DNA from: Burkholderiaceae bacterium
GTDB taxonomy: Bacteria; Pseudomonadota; Gammaproteobacteria; Burkholderiales; Burkholderiaceae_C
Assembly (NCBI GenBank): GCA_026125795.1
Contig: JAHCKM010000001.1
Location: 806,001 to 870,000, forward strand
Direction of reading: 5' to 3'
DNA length: 64,000 nucleotides
The translations under genes were made by a program, and so were the position numbers. How positions within the stretch are numbered: the stretch's first letter is position 1; each line of letters starts with the position of its first letter. This document shows positions 42,828-50,951 of the stretch, one piece after another. Below the pieces are notes generated by a model. It worked only from the letters and a program-made list of their open reading frames with translations. It made no database searches and had not been told where the DNA came from.

Positions 42828-43808
42828 ATGACCAGACTTCCCTCGCGACGCATCACCCTGTGTGCGCTGGCCGCATGCGCCGCAGGCGCGCTGCCCTTGC
42901 CCGGCAGAGCCCAGGCCTACCCCAGCAAGCCGATCACCTTCATCGTCGCCTCCACGCCTGGCGGCATCCTCGACACGATCGGGCGCATCGTCGCCCAGGG
43001 CCTCGAGAAGATGGGGCAGTCCGTGGTGGTGCAGAACATCCCCGGCGCCGGCAGTACCCTCGGAACCGCCGCCGTCGCCAAGGCGCCGCCGGACGGCTAC
43101 ACAGTGGGCATGGTGGCGACCAGCCACGCCATCAATCCGAGCGTCTACGCCAAGTTGCCCTACGACACCAGGCGCGACCTTCAGCCGATCTCGCATTCCG
43201 TGAACCTGAGCAACGTGCTCGTCGTGCACCCTGCCGTGCCGGCCAGGAATCTGCAGGAATTCATCGAGCTGGCCAAGAAGAAGCCTGGTGAAATCACCTT
43301 CGGCTCGGCGGGCAACGGCCAGTCCAACCACCTGTCCGGAGAACTGTTCAACGTCGCAGCCGGCATTCGCATGACGCATGTCCCGTACAAGGGGAGCGCG
43401 GCCGCCATGGTCGACGTGCTCGGCGGCACCATCCATGCCATGTTCGTCGACGTCCTTTCTGCCGCGCCGCACATCACGAGCGGCAAGCTGCGCGCACTGG
43501 CCGTGAGCGGCAGCCGCCGCCTGCCGCTGATGCCCGAGGTCCCCACCTTTGCCGAAGGCGGTATGGCGCACTTCGACGCCAATTCCTGGCTCGGGGTGGT
43601 TGTGAGGTCGGGCACGCCTGCAGATGTCGTCGAGTCACTGGGCGCCGCCGCCGCTGCCGTCATGCACGACCCCGCGGTCAGGGCCAAGCTGATGGCGATG
43701 GGTGTGGAGCCGGTCGGCTCCACGCCGAAGGAGTACGCTAAGTTCCTGGACGCCGAGTTCGCCCGCTACGCTGCGGCAGTCAAGGCGGCCGGGATCAAGC
43801 TCGACTGA
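42828..43808 (+). CDS. Bug-type (TctC family) periplasmic solute receptor
   Basis: A 326-residue Bug receptor after AAGGAG. Signal peptide MTRLPSRRITLCALAACAAG, cut likely after AQA (residue 30). Motifs: YPSKPITFIVASTPGGILDT, NIPGAGSTLGTAAVAKAPPD, HVPYKGSAAAMVDVLGGTIH. The ligand loop (TPGGILD) differs from the 'PGG.TD' of its paralogues, which suggests another ligand. It follows the racemase by 66 bases and may belong to the same operon. Confidence 0.9.
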   Translation: MTRLPSRRITLCALAACAAGALPLPGRAQAYPSKPITFIVASTPGGILDTIGRIVAQGLEKMGQSVVVQNIPGAGSTLGTAAVAKAPPDGYTVGMVATSHAINPSVYAKLPYDTRRDLQPISHSVNLSNVLVVHPAVPARNLQEFIELAKKKPGEITFGSAGNGQSNHLSGELFNVAAGIRMTHVPYKGSAAAMVDVLGGTIHAMFVDVLSAAPHITSGKLRALAVSGSRRLPLMPEVPTFAEGGMAHFDANSWLGVVVRSGTPADVVESLGAAAAAVMHDPAVRAKLMAMGVEPVGSTPKEYAKFLDAEFARYAAAVKAAGIKLD

Positions 43809-43957
43809 CGGGTGCCGGGCCGCATCGTGCTCATCGACGACGTTCTGATCGCCGCTCAGCGCGAGCTGTCCGCAAGCGACGGCAGTGTGCTCGAGGGGCT
43901 CTGGCCCGTGCAAGGCCCAGCGCGCCCGGAGCCCCCTGCCGGGTGAGCCCGAAGGGC

Positions 43958-44865
43958 ATGGAGGCCGTCGGCTGGCTGTGGATCCCCGTCGTGCTGCTCG
44001 CCGCGGCGGCGCAGACGGTACGCAACGCGGCGCAGAAGGATCTGGGGCGCACCGCAGGCACGCTCGCCGCGACTTCGGTGCGCTTCGTCTACGGCTGCCC
44101 TTCGCGCTTCTCGGGCTGGCCGTGGTCTTCGCGGGCAGGCCGCTGCCGGCACCGAACCCGGCCTTTCTCGCGCAGGTGGCGGGCAGCGCGTTCGCGCAGC
44201 TGATCGCCACCGCGCTGCTGCTGGCGGCGCTGCAGCGGCACAGCTTCATCGTCGCCGTCGCGTACTCGAAGACCGAGGTGCTGCAGGTCGCCGTGTTCTC
44301 GGCAGTCTTGCTCGGCGAGCACGTGAGCGCGCTGTCGGCCGCCGCGATCGTGCTGGCGTCGATCGGGCTATGGCTGCTCTCGAGGCGGGCGGCGGGGGAG
44401 GCCGGCGCGTCGCGGTGCAGCTGGTGGTCGTCGACCGCATGGATGGGCATCGGTTCGGGCGCGGGCTTCGCACTGTCGGCGGTTGGTTACCGGGCGGCCG
44501 CCCAGGCGCTCGGGCCGCTGCAGCCCTGGGAGTCGGCCGCCTATTCGCTGGTGTGGGCGCAGGGGCTGCAGAGCGTCGCGATCTGCGCCGCGCTCGCGCT
44601 GTGGCGCCCCGACGCGCTGGGCACGACGCTGCGCGCCTGGCGCGTCTCGACCCTGGCCGGTGCCTGCGGCGCGCTGGCCTCGTTCGGCTGGTTCACCGCG
44701 TTCGCGCTGCGCAACGCGGCCGACGTGCGCACGCTGGCGCTGGTGGAGGTGCTGTACGGCTATCTGGTCTCGCGCCGCGTGTTCGCGGAGCAGGTCGTGC
44801 GGCGCGAGAAGCTGGCTCTCGTGCTGCTCACGCTGGGCATTGCCGCCGTCTCGGCGCAGTGGTGA
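43958..44865 (+). pseudogene. EamA (DMT superfamily) transporter with a frameshift
   Basis: The frame from ATG 43958 gives MEAVGWLWIPVVLLAAAAQT and RNAAQKDLGRTAGTLAATSV, then breaks near 44094. The matching continuation LPFALLGLAVVFAGRPLPAP lies one frame over and runs to a normal C terminus at 44865. Restoring one C in TACGGC-TGCCC would join the two into about 303 residues with ten membrane segments. Either a recent inactivating deletion or a sequencing error in a GC-rich run. It shares the family, though not close sequence, with the intact carrier at 28738. Confidence 0.8.
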
Positions 44866-44890
44866 GGTGCCCGCGGGCGCGCCTGCGGCG

Positions 44891-46123
44891 TCAGCGCGCC
44901 GCGGGTTCGCGCGCCGCACCCTTGGCAAGCAGCCGATCGATCGCAGCGGCGTCGTAGCCCGCCTCGGCCAGCACCTCGCGCGTGTTCTCGCCCAGGAGCG
45001 GCGCGTGGCGGCGGATCGACGGCGGCGTGTCCGACCAGGTGCCCGGCACGTTCATCTGCCGGATGCGGCCCTCGGTCGGGTGGTCGATCCACTCGAACAG
45101 GCCCACGTCGGCCAGGTGCGGATCGTCCATCAGGCTGGCCGGCGTGTGCATCGGCGTGACGGGGATGTCGGCTTTCGTCAGTGCGTCGATCCACTCGGCC
45201 GTGGTGCGCGTGAGCATCGTTTCCGAGACGAAGGCGTACAGCGCGTCCACATTGCGCGTGCGGTCGGACATGCGCAGGAAACGCGGGTCCTCGAGCATGT
45301 CCTGGCGGCCGAGCATGGTGCAGAAGTTCTTCCAGTGCTTGTCGATGTAGATCAGCACGCAGACGTAGCCGTCCTTGGTCTTCGCGGGCCGCCGGTCCTT
45401 GGCGAGCAGCCGCACGTAGCCGGCGTCCCCCAGCGGCGGGTCGAAGGTCTGGCCGAACATGTGGTCCGAGAGCACGAACTGCGTCATGGTCTCGAACATC
45501 GGCACCTCGATGGACTGGCCGCGGCCGGTGCGCTCGCGCGCGTAGAGCGCGGCCAGCACGCTGTAGACGGCGGTCAGCCCGGTGGTGCGGTCGCACACGT
45601 TGGTCGGCAGGTAGCGCGGCTCGCCCGTCACGCGGCCGACGAGCGAGGGCAGCGCGACGGCGCCCTGGATCAGGTCGTCCAGCGCCGGCTTGCCGGCATA
45701 GCGCCCGCCTTCGCCGAAGCCGTAGGCGCCGCAGTAGACGATGCGCGGGTTCACCTTCGCCACCTGTTCGTAGCTCAGGCCCAGGCGGCCCATCGAGGCC
45801 GGCCGCAGGTTGAACAGCAGCACGTCGGCGCCCTCGATGAGGCGCTCGAGCGCCGCCAGCCCGTCGGGGTCGCGCAGGTCGAGCACGACGCTGCGCTTGT
45901 TCCGATTGAGCGCCAGGTACATCGGCCCCATGCCGGCGCTCCTGCTCGGGCCGATGTTGCGCACCGTGTCGCCTTCGGGCGACTCGACCTTGACCACGTC
46001 GGCGCCGAAGTCGGCCAGGATCTGCGAGGCGAAGGGCCCCATCACCACGCCCGTCATGTCGATCACGCGCACGCCCTCCAGCGGGCCCCCGCGCGTGCCC
46101 GCCGTGTCCTTGCTTTGCATCAT
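44891..46123 (-). CDS. CaiB/BaiF family CoA-transferase
   Basis: A 410-residue class III CoA-transferase. GPLEGVRVIDMTGVVMGPFA, NRNKRSVVLDLRDPDGLAAL, and the catalytic aspartate D178 (TNVCDRTTGLTAVYSVL) are present. Two adjacent ATG codons (46123 and 46120) are possible starts. The first overlaps the SDR stop as ATGA, and the second has better spacing from GGGAGA. Close relative of 13130. It is the last gene of the TetR-headed operon and converges on the broken EamA gene. Confidence 0.92.
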   Translation of the reverse strand: MMQSKDTAGTRGGPLEGVRVIDMTGVVMGPFASQILADFGADVVKVESPEGDTVRNIGPSRSAGMGPMYLALNRNKRSVVLDLRDPDGLAALERLIEGADVLLFNLRPASMGRLGLSYEQVAKVNPRIVYCGAYGFGEGGRYAGKPALDDLIQGAVALPSLVGRVTGEPRYLPTNVCDRTTGLTAVYSVLAALYARERTGRGQSIEVPMFETMTQFVLSDHMFGQTFDPPLGDAGYVRLLAKDRRPAKTKDGYVCVLIYIDKHWKNFCTMLGRQDMLEDPRFLRMSDRTRNVDALYAFVSETMLTRTTAEWIDALTKADIPVTPMHTPASLMDDPHLADVGLFEWIDHPTEGRIRQMNVPGTWSDTPPSIRRHAPLLGENTREVLAEAGYDAAAIDRLLAKGAAREPAAR

Positions 46124-47004
46124 GTCTCCCGTGCCGGCGGCTTGAAGTAGTCGGGCATGCCGGCGGGCCAGAAGTCGCCCCACAGCACCATGCCGCCGTC
46201 GATGTTGATGGTTTCGCCGGTGATGTACTTGCCGGACGGCGCGGTCAGGTAGACCACCGCCTCGGCCACGTCCTGCACGTCGCCGGCGCGCTTCATCGGG
46301 TTGGTGCGGAACAGCCCGCCGACGTTTTCTTCCTTGTAGTTGTTGAAGCCGTTGCTCTCGATCGCGCCGGCGCCGATGCAGTTGACGCGGATGCCATGCT
46401 CGGCCCACTCCACCGCCAGCGTCTTCGACAGGGCGATCACGCCGGCGCGCGACGCCGCGGTGTGCGCCATGCCCGGCAGGCCGCGGTCGACGGCGGCGGC
46501 GATGGTGACGATGCTGGCGCCGCGCTTGCCCTGCGCCACCCAGCGGCGCGCGGCGTTCTGCATCATGTACCAGGTGCCGTTGAGGTTGGTGTCGATGACG
46601 GCGTTCCAGCCTTTGTCGGTGAAGTCCATCGCATGCGCGGCGAACTGGCCGCCGGCGTTGTTCACCAGCACGTCGATGCCGCCGAAGCGCTCCCACACCG
46701 CGTCGAACAGGCCTTCCACCTGCGCCGGGTCGCGGATCGTCATCGGGTGCACCATCACCTCGCGGCCCGACAGCGTGCGCAGCTTGTCGGCGCAGTCCTC
46801 CAGCGCTTCGAGCTTGCGGCCGCAGACGACCAGCGTCGCGCCCAGGCGCGCCAGCAGGAAGGCGATCGCCTTGCCGATGCCGCTGCCGGCGCCCGACACG
46901 AGCACCACCTTGCCGGCGTAGAGGTCGTCGCGGTAGACGGTGGGCAGTTGGGCCAGCGCGCTGTCGCCGGGCCCGAAGCGTGGTTCGCGTTCGCTGCCAC
47001 TCAT
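46120..47004 (-). CDS. SDR-family trans-2-enoyl-CoA / 2,4-dienoyl-CoA reductase-like protein
   Basis: A 294-residue SDR. The cofactor motif is SGAGSGIGKAIAFLLARLGA, then VNNAGGQFAAHAMDFTDKGW and TNLNGTWYMM. The active-site helix reads HTAASRAGVIALSKTLAVEW. This HxxxxR pattern, without the usual Tyr-Lys pair, and the GGQF motif are those of peroxisomal trans-2-enoyl-CoA reductase and dienoyl-CoA reductase. It therefore probably reduces or isomerises an enoyl-CoA with NADPH. It starts with an ATGA overlap to the preceding paralogue and ends in an ATGA overlap with CaiB. Confidence 0.87.
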   Translation of the reverse strand: MSGSEREPRFGPGDSALAQLPTVYRDDLYAGKVVLVSGAGSGIGKAIAFLLARLGATLVVCGRKLEALEDCADKLRTLSGREVMVHPMTIRDPAQVEGLFDAVWERFGGIDVLVNNAGGQFAAHAMDFTDKGWNAVIDTNLNGTWYMMQNAARRWVAQGKRGASIVTIAAAVDRGLPGMAHTAASRAGVIALSKTLAVEWAEHGIRVNCIGAGAIESNGFNNYKEENVGGLFRTNPMKRAGDVQDVAEAVVYLTAPSGKYITGETINIDGGMVLWGDFWPAGMPDYFKPPARET

Positions 47005-47867
47005 TGCTGGCGCCCCTCGGTGAAGTACGCCGGCTGCGGGATCGTCCACAGGTCGCCCCAGAGGATGCCGCCGCCGTCCACGTTGAGCAGCTCGCCGTTG
47101 ACGAACTTGCCGGCCGGCCCGGTGAGGTAGACCACCGCGTGCGCGATGTCCTGCACGTCGCCGTGGCGCAGCATCGGGTTGCCGCGCGAGAAGTTGCGGC
47201 GCGCCTCGTCGGAATAGTGCTGGAAGCCGCTGCTCTCGATCACGCCCGGGGCCACGCAGTTGACGCGGATGCCGTGCTGCGCCCACTCGACCGCGACCGT
47301 CTTCGACAGGTAGGTCACCGCCGCGCGCGCCGCGCAGCTGTGCGCCACGCCGGGGAAGCCGCGCTGGAAGGTCAGCACGATGTTGACGATGCTGCCGGGC
47401 CGGCCCGTGTCCCGCCAGCGCTGCGCGGCGGCGTGCATCATGTACCAGGTGCCGTTGAGGTTGTTGTCGATCACCGCCTTCCAGCCGTTCGGGCTGATGT
47501 CCAGCGCCGCTTTCGGGAACTGGCCGCCGGCGTTGTTCACCTGCACGTCCAGACGCCCGAAGCGCTCCCAGGTGGCGTCGACGAGGGCGCCGACGGCGGC
47601 GCTGTCGCGGATGTTGACGCTCTGCACCAGGACGTCGGGGCTGCCGAGCTTGCGCAGCCAGGGCTCGCAGGCGTCGAGCTTGGCGCGATCGCGCCCGCAG
47701 ATCACGAGGCGCGCGCCGAGCCGCGCGTAGAGGAAGGCGATGGCCTTGCCGATGCCGCTGCCGGCACCCGAGACCATCACCACCTGCCCGTCGAACAGGC
47801 CCGTCTCGAACACGCGCGGCTGCGCGGCGAGGGTGGCCTCGTCGAGGCCGAAGGAAGTGTCGCTCAT
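47001..47867 (-). CDS. SDR-family trans-2-enoyl-CoA / 2,4-dienoyl-CoA reductase-like protein
   Basis: A 288-residue paralogue of the next gene. SGAGSGIGKAIAFLYARLGA, VNNAGGQFPKAALDISPNGW and HSCAARAAVTYLSKTVAVEW place it in the same enoyl-CoA reductase group, with Arg in place of the SDR lysine. The ATG at 47867 is used here. A GTG at 47882 would overlap the ETF-QO stop as GTGA and add five residues; no strong ribosome site decides. The similarity and adjacency of the two SDRs suggest a tandem duplication, or a two-subunit enzyme. Confidence 0.87.
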   Translation of the reverse strand: MSDTSFGLDEATLAAQPRVFETGLFDGQVVMVSGAGSGIGKAIAFLYARLGARLVICGRDRAKLDACEPWLRKLGSPDVLVQSVNIRDSAAVGALVDATWERFGRLDVQVNNAGGQFPKAALDISPNGWKAVIDNNLNGTWYMMHAAAQRWRDTGRPGSIVNIVLTFQRGFPGVAHSCAARAAVTYLSKTVAVEWAQHGIRVNCVAPGVIESSGFQHYSDEARRNFSRGNPMLRHGDVQDIAHAVVYLTGPAGKFVNGELLNVDGGGILWGDLWTIPQPAYFTEGRQQ

Positions 47868-47878
47868 GGAGGTTTCGG

Positions 47879-49552
47879 TCACATGCCGGCGTAGTTGGGC
47901 CCGCCGCCGCCTTCGGGGGTGACCCACACGATGTTCTGCGTCGGATCCTTGATGTCGCAGGTCTTGCAGTGCACGCAGTTCTGGGCGTTGATGACGAGGC
48001 GCCGGGCGCCGTCGTCGGACTGGACGAACTCGTACACGCCGGCCGGGCAGTAGCGGCTCTCGGGGCCGGCGAACCGCGCGAGGTTGGTGGCGACCGGCAC
48101 GGCCGCGTCCTTCAGCGTCAGGTGCGCGGGCTGGTTCTCCTCGTGGTTGGTGTTGCTGATGAACACCGACGAGAGGCGGTCGAAGCTCAGCACGCCGTCG
48201 GGCTTGGGGTAGGCGATCGGCGTCGCCTGGTCGGCGGGCTGCAGGAACTCGTGGTCGCGCCGGGTGGCGTGCAGCGTCCACGGCGGGGTGGCGACGCCGA
48301 GCCTGGGAAGCAGCCACTGCTCGATGCCCGTCATCAGGTTGCCGAGCCACTTGCCCTTCTTGAACCAGAGCTTGAAGTTGCGCGTCTGCTGCAGTTCGTC
48401 GTTCAGCCAGCTCTTCGCGAAGGCCTCGGGGTAGGTGGCAAGCTCGTCGCGCTGGCGGCCCGCGGCGAGCGCCGGGGCGAGGGCCTCGGCGCACAGCATG
48501 CCGCTCTTGATCGCCGCATGGCTGCCCTTGATGCGCGCGGCGTTCAGGTAGCCCGCGTCGCAGCCGACCAGCGCGCCGCCCGCGAACACGGTCTTGGGCA
48601 AGGCCTGCGGCGTGCCGTTGTTGATGGCGCGCGCGCCGTAGCCGACGCGCTTGCCGCCTTCGAGGTGGGCGCGGATGGCGGGGTGCGTCTTCCAGCGCTG
48701 CAGTTCCTCGAACGGGCTGAGATAGGGGTTGCGGTAGTCGAGCCCGACCACGAAGCCCAGCGTGACCTTGTTGCCGCCCAGGTGATAGAGGAAGCCGCCG
48801 CCGAAGGTCGAGTCGGTCATCGGCCAGCCGGCGGTGTGCACCACGAGGCCGGGCCGGGCGCGCTGGGGGGCGATCTCCCACAGCTCCTTGATGCCGATCG
48901 CGAAGCTCTGCGGGTCGCGGCCTTCGTCGAGCCGGTAACGCGCGATCAGCTGCTTGCCGAGGTGGCCGCGCGCACCCTCGGCGAACACGGTGTACCTGCC
49001 GACCAGCTCCATCCCGAGCTGGAAAGACGCGGTCGGCTCGCCGTCCTTGCCCACGCCGACGTTGCCGGTGGCCACGCCGCGCACCGCACCCTGTTCGTCG
49101 TACAGCACCTCGGCGGCGGCGAAGCCGGGGAAGATCTCCACCCCCAGCGCCTCGGCCTGCTGCGCCAGCCAGCGCACCACGTCGCCCAGCGAGATGACGT
49201 AGCAGCCGTCGTTGTGCAGGTTGCGCGGCACCAGCCAGTCGGGCGTGCGCGTCGTGCCGGTTTCGGAAAGGAACAGCACGTCGTCACCGGTGACCGGCTG
49301 CGTGAGCGGCGCGCCCAGCGCCTTCCAGTCGGGGATCAGCTCGGTGATCGCGCGCGGGTCCATCACCGCGCCCGACAGGATGTGCGCACCGGGCTCCGAG
49401 CCCTTCTCGATCACGACCACCGAAGCGTCGGCGTTCAGCTGCTTGAGCCGGATCGCGGTGGCCAGCCCGGCGGGGCCGGCGCCGACGACCACGACGTCGT
49501 ACTCCATGGCTTCGCGCGGACCGAACTGTTCGATGAGTTGCTGGGAGTTCAC
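47879..49552 (-). CDS. Electron transfer flavoprotein-ubiquinone oxidoreductase
   Basis: A 557-residue membrane-associated flavoprotein that takes electrons from reduced ETF and gives them to quinone. The FAD motif GAGPAGLATAIRLKQL follows REAMEYDVVVV. The [4Fe-4S] cysteines are in RYCPAGVYEF and NCVHCKTCDIKDPTQNI near the C terminus. The GTG start at 49552 is chosen because family members have about 15 residues before MEYDVV; the ATG at 49507 would cut these. Its presence in an acyl-CoA operon gives the many dehydrogenases here their electron outlet, although no ETF alpha/beta genes are in the window. Confidence 0.92.
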   Translation of the reverse strand: MNSQQLIEQFGPREAMEYDVVVVGAGPAGLATAIRLKQLNADASVVVIEKGSEPGAHILSGAVMDPRAITELIPDWKALGAPLTQPVTGDDVLFLSETGTTRTPDWLVPRNLHNDGCYVISLGDVVRWLAQQAEALGVEIFPGFAAAEVLYDEQGAVRGVATGNVGVGKDGEPTASFQLGMELVGRYTVFAEGARGHLGKQLIARYRLDEGRDPQSFAIGIKELWEIAPQRARPGLVVHTAGWPMTDSTFGGGFLYHLGGNKVTLGFVVGLDYRNPYLSPFEELQRWKTHPAIRAHLEGGKRVGYGARAINNGTPQALPKTVFAGGALVGCDAGYLNAARIKGSHAAIKSGMLCAEALAPALAAGRQRDELATYPEAFAKSWLNDELQQTRNFKLWFKKGKWLGNLMTGIEQWLLPRLGVATPPWTLHATRRDHEFLQPADQATPIAYPKPDGVLSFDRLSSVFISNTNHEENQPAHLTLKDAAVPVATNLARFAGPESRYCPAGVYEFVQSDDGARRLVINAQNCVHCKTCDIKDPTQNIVWVTPEGGGGPNYAGM

Positions 49553-49584
49553 TGCGGCTGTCGCGGCGCGTGCGCGCCCGTGGT

Positions 49585-50091
49585 TCAAGTCTTCGCCCCG
49601 GGGACGGGCGGCGAGCGATCGGGACCCTGTCCGCGCTTGTAGGCCATCAGCGTGCGCTTGAACGTGCACACCACCACGCCGTCCTGGTTGAAGCCCTCGG
49701 TGGCGACCGTCACCACGCCGACGTTCGGGCGGGATTTCGACTCGCGCTTGTCGAGCACCGTGGAGCGTGAGTACACCGTGTCGCCTTCGAACACCGGGTG
49801 GGGCAGGCGAACCTCGTCCCAGCCGAGGTTGGCGAACACGTTGTACGAGACGTCGATCACGGTCTGGCCGGTCACCAGCGCGAGCGTCAGGCAGGAATTG
49901 ACCAGCGGCCGGCCGAACTCGGTCTTGGCCGCGTAGTGCGCGTCGAAGTGGACGTTGGCGACGTTCTGCGTGAGCAGCGTGAACCAGATGTTGTCCTGCT
50001 GCGTGACCGTGCGCCCGAGCGGATGCCGGTACTCGTCGCCCACTTCGAAGTCTTCGAAGAAGCGCCCCTGCCAGCCGGGTTTGACCGTCAC
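49585..50091 (-). CDS. MaoC-like hydratase
   Basis: A 168-residue hotdog protein. FEDFEVGDEYRHPLGRTVTQ, the core DNIWFTLLTQNVANVHFDAH, VFEGDTVYSRSTVLDKRESK and a C-terminal VVVCTFKRTLMAYKRG are typical of MaoC-family mesaconyl/methylfumaryl or beta-hydroxyacyl-CoA hydratases. The GTG start at 50091 overlaps the TetR stop as GTGA. It is the second gene of the operon. Confidence 0.87.
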   Translation of the reverse strand: MTVKPGWQGRFFEDFEVGDEYRHPLGRTVTQQDNIWFTLLTQNVANVHFDAHYAAKTEFGRPLVNSCLTLALVTGQTVIDVSYNVFANLGWDEVRLPHPVFEGDTVYSRSTVLDKRESKSRPNVGVVTVATEGFNQDGVVVCTFKRTLMAYKRGQGPDRSPPVPGAKT

Positions 50092-50729
50092 GCCGGCCCG
50101 TCCTTCACGAACGTGCCGTCGAAGACGATCGTCGTGATCTGCTTGACGAAGTCTTCGAAAGAGCCCTTCTGGGGGTTGTACCACTCGACGGTCCAGTTCA
50201 GCGCGCCGATGACGAACAGGCGTACGATGGTGGCGCTGACGTCGGGGCGTAACTCGTCATGCCGCAGCGCATCGTCGATCAGGGTGTCCCAGAGGTCGGT
50301 GTATTCGCGACGAATCCTGCGGTGGCGGTTCTTCGCTGCGGCCGGGATCTGACCGTAGATCCGGATGTTGGCCGACGTGAAGTCGCCATGGTGAAGCAAG
50401 CCCCACAGATGCCCTTCGATGGCTGCGGCCAGTTTCAGTCGCGAACTCGCGTCCGCGGGCAACGCTGCCAGGCGCTGGCGAACGGCTTCGGCGACGCCGA
50501 CAATGCCCTTGTCCAGCACTTCGCCGAGGATCTGATCCTTCGATTCGAAGTGGTAGTAGATGCTGCCGGCCTTGATGCCCGCGGCGTCGGCGACCTCGCG
50601 CAGGGTCGTCGCCGCGTACCCGTGATGGCGGAACAAGCGGGCCGCCTCGAGCAGGATGCGTTCGCGCGTCGCGCTGTCGGGTTCGGTCGCGGCTGGCTTG
50701 TCGCGGCTGTCGCGGAGCTTGGTGGACAT
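50088..50729 (-). CDS. TetR-family transcriptional regulator
   Basis: A 213-residue TetR protein. The helix-turn-helix lies at about residues 22-67 (ILLEAARLFRHHGYAATTLR, ADAAGIKAGSIYYHFESKDQ), and an acyl-CoA-type effector domain follows (GHLWGLLHHGDFTSANIRIY ... GALNWTVEWYNPQKGSFEDF), like regulators of fatty-acid catabolism. It is the first gene of a catabolic operon and divergent from the acyl-CoA dehydrogenase operon at 50952. Repression of both sides and release by an acyl-CoA is the likely mode. Similar operator words occur elsewhere in the window. Confidence 0.9.
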   Translation of the reverse strand: MSTKLRDSRDKPAATEPDSATRERILLEAARLFRHHGYAATTLREVADAAGIKAGSIYYHFESKDQILGEVLDKGIVGVAEAVRQRLAALPADASSRLKLAAAIEGHLWGLLHHGDFTSANIRIYGQIPAAAKNRHRRIRREYTDLWDTLIDDALRHDELRPDVSATIVRLFVIGALNWTVEWYNPQKGSFEDFVKQITTIVFDGTFVKDGPA

Positions 50730-50740
50730 GTTGACGATGA

Positions 50741-50839
50741 GTTAGTTAGGTTGGACCAGCGTCAATCGTAAACCGACGCCCCGGCTCTCAAGTCGTGGGT
50801 TGGCAGATCCCCATCGCCCTGCGATCGAAGCTAACTAAC
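50741..50839. promoter_or_regulatory. Divergent promoter with inverted CTAACTAAC boxes
   Basis: GTTAGTTAG at 50741-50749, 12 bases upstream of the TetR start, is the exact reverse complement of CTAACTAAC at 50831-50839, which lies 113 bases upstream of the acyl-CoA dehydrogenase start. The first is followed by GTTGG and the second by GTATGTT. The pair brackets the gap between the divergent operons, and autoregulation by the TetR protein is the simplest reading. Confidence 0.5.
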
Positions 50840-50951
50840 GTATGTTCGAGTTCATGATAAGCTTCGGCGGCGCCGTTGGCAAGCGGCCCGCCCTGTGGGG
50901 CCGCCGGCCTTGGCCTCATTCCGTTACCGACCGCTTGAAGGAGCCCGGAAG

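Noticed and set aside
43813-43945. A 44-codon plus-strand ORF (GTG start) before the broken EamA gene
   Set aside because: No ribosome site, no similarity that I recognise and a Pro-rich end; more likely untranslated sequence between the Bug gene and the pseudogene.
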